Of a DNA stretch of 64,000 bases, positions 60,096-64,000 are shown one piece after another (the stretch's first letter is position 1; each line of letters starts with the position of its first letter). Both the position numbers and the translations under genes were made by a program. Under the pieces are notes generated by a model. The model searched no databases, was not told the DNA's origin, and worked only from the letters and a program-made list of their open reading frames with translations. Source of the DNA: Paenibacillus lycopersici (GTDB taxonomy: Bacteria > Bacillota > Bacilli > Paenibacillales > Paenibacillaceae); NCBI RefSeq assembly GCF_010119935.1, contig NZ_CP048209.1, positions 5,187,501-5,251,500 on the forward strand. The letters run 5' to 3'.

Positions 60096-61868
60096 ATGAT
60101 GCTTCGTTCCTGGTTCATCCATCTGACCGCGCCGTTTCTCAATCTCAGCATGAGGGGCAAGATGTTCAGCCTGTTCGTTCTCGTCTCGATTTTGCCGCTG
60201 CTGTTCTTCGTGTTCTACTCGTACCAGTCGGTCAAGGAGCAGCTGATCAACCAGACCTATTCCGGCATGACGCTCGCCACGTCCCAAATTACGAGCAACC
60301 TGCAGAACAAGCTGAACAACTATTCGAAAATCTCGGCGTCGCTCTATCTGGACGCGACGCTGCAGGAATATTTGAGCAAATCGTATAACGGCAGCGCCGA
60401 CTACCTCGACGCCTACCGCTATATCGACAACGTGATGAACAACGTCCTGATCACCAATCCGGAAGTGAACGACATCGCGATCTACTCGACCAATCCGAAT
60501 ATGCCGGTCGACAACATATTCATCAAGAAGCTGGACGATTCCATTCGCAGCCAGCCGTGGTTCACCCAGGTCCAACACACCTACGGCAACGTCATCTTCA
60601 TGATCAACCAAGGGGGCGCGGATAATCTGCTGCCGGCCGAGACGCAGCCGATGTTCACGCTCGTCCGGTATTTGAACTACAACAGCCTGAACTTTCCGTA
60701 CGGCGTCCTGACGATCGACGTCAAGGAATCCGACCTGTACGCGCTGATGGGCAAAGAGAACAACAACAAGGACATCTACATCGTGAACGAGAACGGCATC
60801 ATCGTCTCCTGCAAGGACAAGCGCCTGCTGAACACGGACCTGGGCAAGCTCCTTCCCGGGCATTTCAAGTCGGGAACGACCGGACGGTTCGAGAGCACCT
60901 ACCAAGGCGAGAAGGTGCTCGTCGTCTACGACACCGGCGCGAACGGCTGGAAGACCGTGTCCATCGTGCCCTACAGCGGCTTCATGGCGCCGGCGATCGC
61001 CTCGTCGAATCGGATTCTGCTCATGGCGTCCGTCTGCATTCTGTTCAGCGTCGTCTTGATCTATCTGGTCGCCCGCATGTCGACCAAACGGATCGAATCG
61101 CTGCTTAAGAACATCCGCCGCATGGAACGGGAGGATTTCGAGCTCGAGAACATCCCGATGGGGCATGACGAGATCGGCCAAATGTCGTTCGCGCTGCATA
61201 AGATGGCCGGCCGGATCAAAAATCTGATCAACGAGGTGTACAAGAAGGAGATTTCGAAGCAGGAATCGGAGATGAACATCCTCCAGGCGCAGATCAACCC
61301 CCACTTCCTGTACAACGCGCTCGCCTCCATCTCGGCTCTGGCGATGCAGCATAAGGATCCGAAGATCCAGGACATGGTTTCGCATCTGGCGAAGTTTTAC
61401 CGGATTTCGCTGAACAAGGGGAAGAACCTGATCTCGCTGAACGAAGAGCTCAAGCTGACGAAATATTACCTGTCGATTCAGCAAATCCGGTACGAGGGAC
61501 TGCTGCACGTGCATTTTCAGATCGACGAGGCCGTGCTCGTCCATTACACCGTCAAGCTGGCGCTCCAGCCGTTCGTGGAGAACTGCATCAATCACGCGAT
61601 CTGGGACGACGACCGCGGCATCACCATCATCATCCGCGCCTACCGGTCGGACGACGATATCCTCGTGGAGATCGTCGACGACGGCATGGGCATGACGCGG
61701 CAGACGCTCGAGAAGCTGCGCGCCAAGGACGAGATCGGCTTCGGCATCTCGAACGTCGACCAGCGGATCAAGCTGGCGTTCGGCGACGCGTACGGCGTGT
61801 CGATCGCCAGCCGGCTGGGGATCGGGACGAGCGTGCAGATCCGGCTGCCGGTTCAGGGCGTGCTGTAA
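60096..61868 (+). CDS. Sensor histidine kinase, YesM family
   Basis: 590 residues. TM helix about 23-45 (MFSLFVLVSILPLLFFVFYSY), external Cache-type sensor domain to about 300, TM helix about 305-325, HAMP, then His_kinase with INPHFLYNAL (His about 401) and HATPase (LQPFVENCINHAIW, DDGMGM, GFGISNVDQRIKLAFG). It starts 17 bases after the regulator gene with AAAGGAA. Together they should sense the sugar imported by the divergent transporter. Confidence 0.94.
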   Translation: MMLRSWFIHLTAPFLNLSMRGKMFSLFVLVSILPLLFFVFYSYQSVKEQLINQTYSGMTLATSQITSNLQNKLNNYSKISASLYLDATLQEYLSKSYNGSADYLDAYRYIDNVMNNVLITNPEVNDIAIYSTNPNMPVDNIFIKKLDDSIRSQPWFTQVQHTYGNVIFMINQGGADNLLPAETQPMFTLVRYLNYNSLNFPYGVLTIDVKESDLYALMGKENNNKDIYIVNENGIIVSCKDKRLLNTDLGKLLPGHFKSGTTGRFESTYQGEKVLVVYDTGANGWKTVSIVPYSGFMAPAIASSNRILLMASVCILFSVVLIYLVARMSTKRIESLLKNIRRMEREDFELENIPMGHDEIGQMSFALHKMAGRIKNLINEVYKKEISKQESEMNILQAQINPHFLYNALASISALAMQHKDPKIQDMVSHLAKFYRISLNKGKNLISLNEELKLTKYYLSIQQIRYEGLLHVHFQIDEAVLVHYTVKLALQPFVENCINHAIWDDDRGITIIIRAYRSDDDILVEIVDDGMGMTRQTLEKLRAKDEIGFGISNVDQRIKLAFGDAYGVSIASRLGIGTSVQIRLPVQGVL

Positions 61869-62155
61869 ATACATTGAAAAAAACATGGACCGGTGCCTAC
61901 TGCGCAGACGAATGTTCTTTCGATCGCTGTTGTTACCGGATATCTTGATCAATTTTAATAAGGTGGATATTCGGTAACAAAGGCGAACGCTAAAGGTGAT
62001 TGGTTTGCTTTCACCGACGGATGTCGGGGAATGCAGCATTCATCAGCTTCGGAAGCATTGGCGCTTCTTCAGAATCATTCGTCTTGCTCCGTTTGGCTGC
62101 TCCATGGATATTTTCAAACATCACAATCACGCCCTAACCTTTAATATAAAAACCC
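61869..62155. other. Intergenic region with a long inverted repeat
   Basis: No gene is supported. TTGTTACCGGATATC (61930-61944) and GATATTCGGTAACAA (61966-61980) are complementary except for one base, separated by 21 A/T-rich bases. Similarity extends outward (CAGCGATCG on one side, GGCGAACG on the other), giving about 25 bases per arm. It looks like the terminus pair of a lost mobile element or a protein-binding site. Confidence 0.6.
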
Positions 62156-62608
62156 CAAAACGCCCATTCAGATGAACTGCTGAATGGGCGTTTTGCAGGC
62201 GGCCCTAGAAAGTTCGACCCCTATATGGTGAATTAGATCGCCCTCCTCCAGCGCTCGCGGACAGAGGATCCTTTACACGCTCTTGAGGGTAGCGGTCGGA
62301 CACAGGATCCGTTAATGTCCCAAAATGGCAGCGAAAACAGGCTAATCGGCCGATATAGCGGATCTCCTGTCCGACAACAAACGAAAATACGAGATCAAGC
62401 AGTGCATAACGAATCTCCTGTCCGCTTCCTTGCTTCGACGGACGCACCGCGACCCAGCCGTCATGAAGACGGCTGGGTCGCAACGGCTTGGACAGTCCCG
62501 TCCACGCCGGTGAAGTGTCTGGCTTGTGCAGCCGGTAGTTGCGGTTGGGTTCATCTATACGCTGCCCAAAACGACCATTCAGACGATCTGCTGAATGGTC
62601 GTTTTGGG
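62156..62608 (-). repeat. Dispersed hairpin-bounded element, copy 3 (inverted)
   Basis: A 453-bp element in the opposite orientation to copies 1 and 2. End hairpins: CAAAACGCCCATTCAG / CTGAATGGGCGTTTTG (62156-62195) and CAAAACGACCATTCAG / CTGAATGGTCGTTTTG (62565-62608). They differ by one compensated base pair. Inside on the plus strand: CGGACAGAGGATCCTTTA and CGGACACAGGATCCGTTA, then TAGCGGATCTCCTGTCCG and TAACGAATCTCCTGTCCG, then the inner hairpin GACCCAGCCGTC / GACGGCTGGGTC near 62451-62480. The order is the mirror image of the other copies. Confidence 0.85.
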
Positions 62609-62731
62609 GTTATACACATGCTGCTCCGGCACTGGCATTGCACCCGCAACATCGCTGTGCACCTACGGGCGCGGACGGACAGATTGAGCCATAAGAACGG
62701 TTATCATTCCCGTTATTCGCGGCATTAGCCT

Positions 62732-64000
62732 CTAGATGTGCAGCGCTTCGAGCAGCAGGGCCACGGCCTTGGCCGCTTCGCCGCGTGAGACGGCCGCGGA
62801 CGGGCGGAAGCTGCCGTCCGGGAAGCCGGACATAAGCTGCGCCTTCCCGATCTGCGCGACGGCTGCCGCGGCCCAGGCCGGGATGTCCGCCGCATCCTTA
62901 TAGCCGGCCGCATCGGCGATGACGGAGCCGGTGAATGCTGTGGCATCAGAGCCGACGGCGGCAGCACCGGTGAGAGCACCGGCATCAGTATCGGCATCAG
63001 CACCGGCATCAGCACCGGCATTAGCACCGGCGGCCTTGGAGCCGGCTGTTCCGCCATCAGACGCGGCAGCCGTTCCGACGGCAGCTGGCGCGGCTGCGCC
63101 CGGCAGCAGCTTCGCCAGGATGACGGCAAGCTCCGCCCGCGTCAGCGGCCGGCTCGGGCCGAAGCTGAGCCCGGCGCCGGAAGGAGCGCCCTGCATCAGG
63201 CCCGCCTCGCGCGCCGCCTGCACACCGCTTGCCGCCCACGCCGGTATGTCGGCGGCATCCGCGTACGGCGTCGGCGCCGCGCCGGCATTGCCCGCGGCCG
63301 CCGGCTTCAACCCGAGCGCGCTCGCGAACATGGCCGCGAACTGCGCGCGCGTGACCGAGGCGTCCGGACGGAAGCTGCCGTCCTCATAGCCGCGCATGCT
63401 CCCGAGGCCGATCAATCGTTCGGCATACGGCGCCGACCAGTGGTTCGCCAGGTCGGCGAACGCCTTCGGCCGGTAGGCGAAGACGGCGTACGGCGTAAAA
63501 TGGTTGACCGTCACCGTAATCGTGCCGTCGCCGTTCGCGGTTCCGCCGACGAAGATCCAGCGCTGCTGCTTCTCGTTGTAATAATAGACGGCCGGCCCGG
63601 AACCAGCGCCCGTTAAGGCGTTCGGATCATAGGCGAACCGAAGCTGCACGCCGCCGGCGAACGCCGAATCTCCGCTGTAAGCGATATCGACGATCCCGCT
63701 CGCTGCGCGGTAGCCGTCCGCGGACGGCTGTTCGCTCTCGGGGAGCAGCCGGGCGGTTAGCGTGCCGCTGCCGGCGAACGCGCCTGCCGGCACTTGAATG
63801 GTAACCGTTCCCGGCAGCGCGAGCGACCCGCCCTTGGCGCCGTCAATGGCTTGCTCCGCATGATTCTCCGCATCGGCATCCGGCTCCGTCAGTGCCGGAG
63901 GAACGACAACCGGCCCCGAGTCCGAATTCGATGGATTCGATGGATTCGATGGATTCGATGGGTTCGATGGATTCGACGGGTTCGACGAAGCTGCCGGCGT
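62732..64000 (-). CDS. SLH-domain surface protein, C-terminal part (cut by window edge)
   Basis: 423 codons are present and the gene enters from the right edge. In order: a Pro-Ser-Asn linker of seven NPS-type triplets, a beta-rich domain of about 150 residues (GTVTIQVPAGAFAGSGTLTARL ... VTVNHFTPYAVFAYRPKAF), then three SLH repeats (FADLANHWSAPYAERLIGLGSMRGYEDGSFRPDASVTRAQFAAM; YADAADIPAWAASGVQAAREAGLM; YKDAADIPAWAAAAVAQIGKAQLMSGFPDGSFRPSAAVSRGEAA). A flexible Ala/Gly/Asp linker separates SLH2 and SLH3. SLH domains bind pyruvylated wall polymer, so the protein is anchored on the cell surface. Confidence 0.9.
   Translation of the reverse strand, partial: TPAASSNPSNPSNPSNPSNPSNPSNSDSGPVVVPPALTEPDADAENHAEQAIDGAKGGSLALPGTVTIQVPAGAFAGSGTLTARLLPESEQPSADGYRAASGIVDIAYSGDSAFAGGVQLRFAYDPNALTGAGSGPAVYYYNEKQQRWIFVGGTANGDGTITVTVNHFTPYAVFAYRPKAFADLANHWSAPYAERLIGLGSMRGYEDGSFRPDASVTRAQFAAMFASALGLKPAAAGNAGAAPTPYADAADIPAWAASGVQAAREAGLMQGAPSGAGLSFGPSRPLTRAELAVILAKLLPGAAAPAAVGTAAASDGGTAGSKAAGANAGADAGADADTDAGALTGAAAVGSDATAFTGSVIADAAGYKDAADIPAWAAAAVAQIGKAQLMSGFPDGSFRPSAAVSRGEAAKAVALLLEALHI

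Noticed and set aside
60009..62039. Long minus-strand frame of 676 codons
   Set aside because: Antisense to the kinase gene; His/Asp/Arg-rich composition of a GC-rich shadow frame, no domain.

Overview
The window looks like chromosome from an endospore-forming Gram-positive bacterium of the Paenibacillus / Cohnella type. The evidence is a GC-rich Bacillota sequence with strong AGGAGG ribosome binding sites and frequent TTG/GTG starts, a clear GerE homologue behind a sigma-K-type promoter, a YhcN/YlaJ sporulation lipoprotein, a MurC close to the Bacillus form, an SLH-domain surface protein, and several carbohydrate transport systems paired with YesM/YesN-type two-component systems. No rRNA, tRNA, CRISPR array, prophage or intact insertion sequence was seen.

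Layout. 1-4.0 kb: a YesN-type regulator (cut by the left edge), a YesM-type kinase and a sugar-binding lipoprotein with no permease beside them. 4.2-10.4 kb: an aldo-keto reductase, a small unknown gene, and the overlapping SWIM / SNF2-helicase pair (ywqB-ywqA). 10.4-18.3 kb: an unpaired Spo0B/AgrC-class kinase, a TPR protein, glutaminase, a drug efflux pump with its divergent TetR regulator, and a WYL regulator facing a PhnB-like VOC gene. 18.3-24.6 kb: gerE, a copper-amine-oxidase-N protein, a PhyH dioxygenase with a divergent AraC regulator, and a YhcN-family lipoprotein swollen by an 11-residue repeat. 24.7-30.0 kb: a five-gene set (response regulator, kinase, ABC ATPase, two ABC-2 permeases) laid out like the linearmycin-resistance lnr (yfi) genes of Bacillus. 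30.1-30.9 kb: an unusual protein made of 30-bp / 10-residue Gly-Phe-Asn-Pro repeats. 31.0-33.8 kb: a sugar isomerase and dehydrogenase with a divergent AraC activator. 33.8-36.7 kb: small enzyme genes, several of them broken. 36.7-44.2 kb: assorted single genes, a Fur-box-controlled iron-siderophore binding protein and a Btr-like regulator. 44.4-52.2 kb: murC, an APH-type kinase, a methyltransferase, a 5'-nucleotidase, and a MepA-like MATE pump with a divergent TetR regulator and three operator copies. 52.3-61.9 kb: a complete carbohydrate system (two permeases, binding protein, clan GH-D glycosidase) facing its AraC-type response regulator and YesM-type kinase. 62.7-64.0 kb: the C-terminal part of an SLH surface protein.

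The most unusual feature is a family of three dispersed intergenic elements (about 18.74-19.24, 46.84-47.31 and 62.16-62.61 kb, the last inverted). Each is 450-510 bp. Each carries two direct and two inverted copies of an 18-bp box near CGGACAGGAGATCCGTTA and an internal hairpin, and each is closed at both ends by a hairpin. The two end hairpins match each other within one element but differ between elements. I recognise no known family with this build.

Coordinates taken from counting bases (repeats, promoters, terminators) may be off by one or two.
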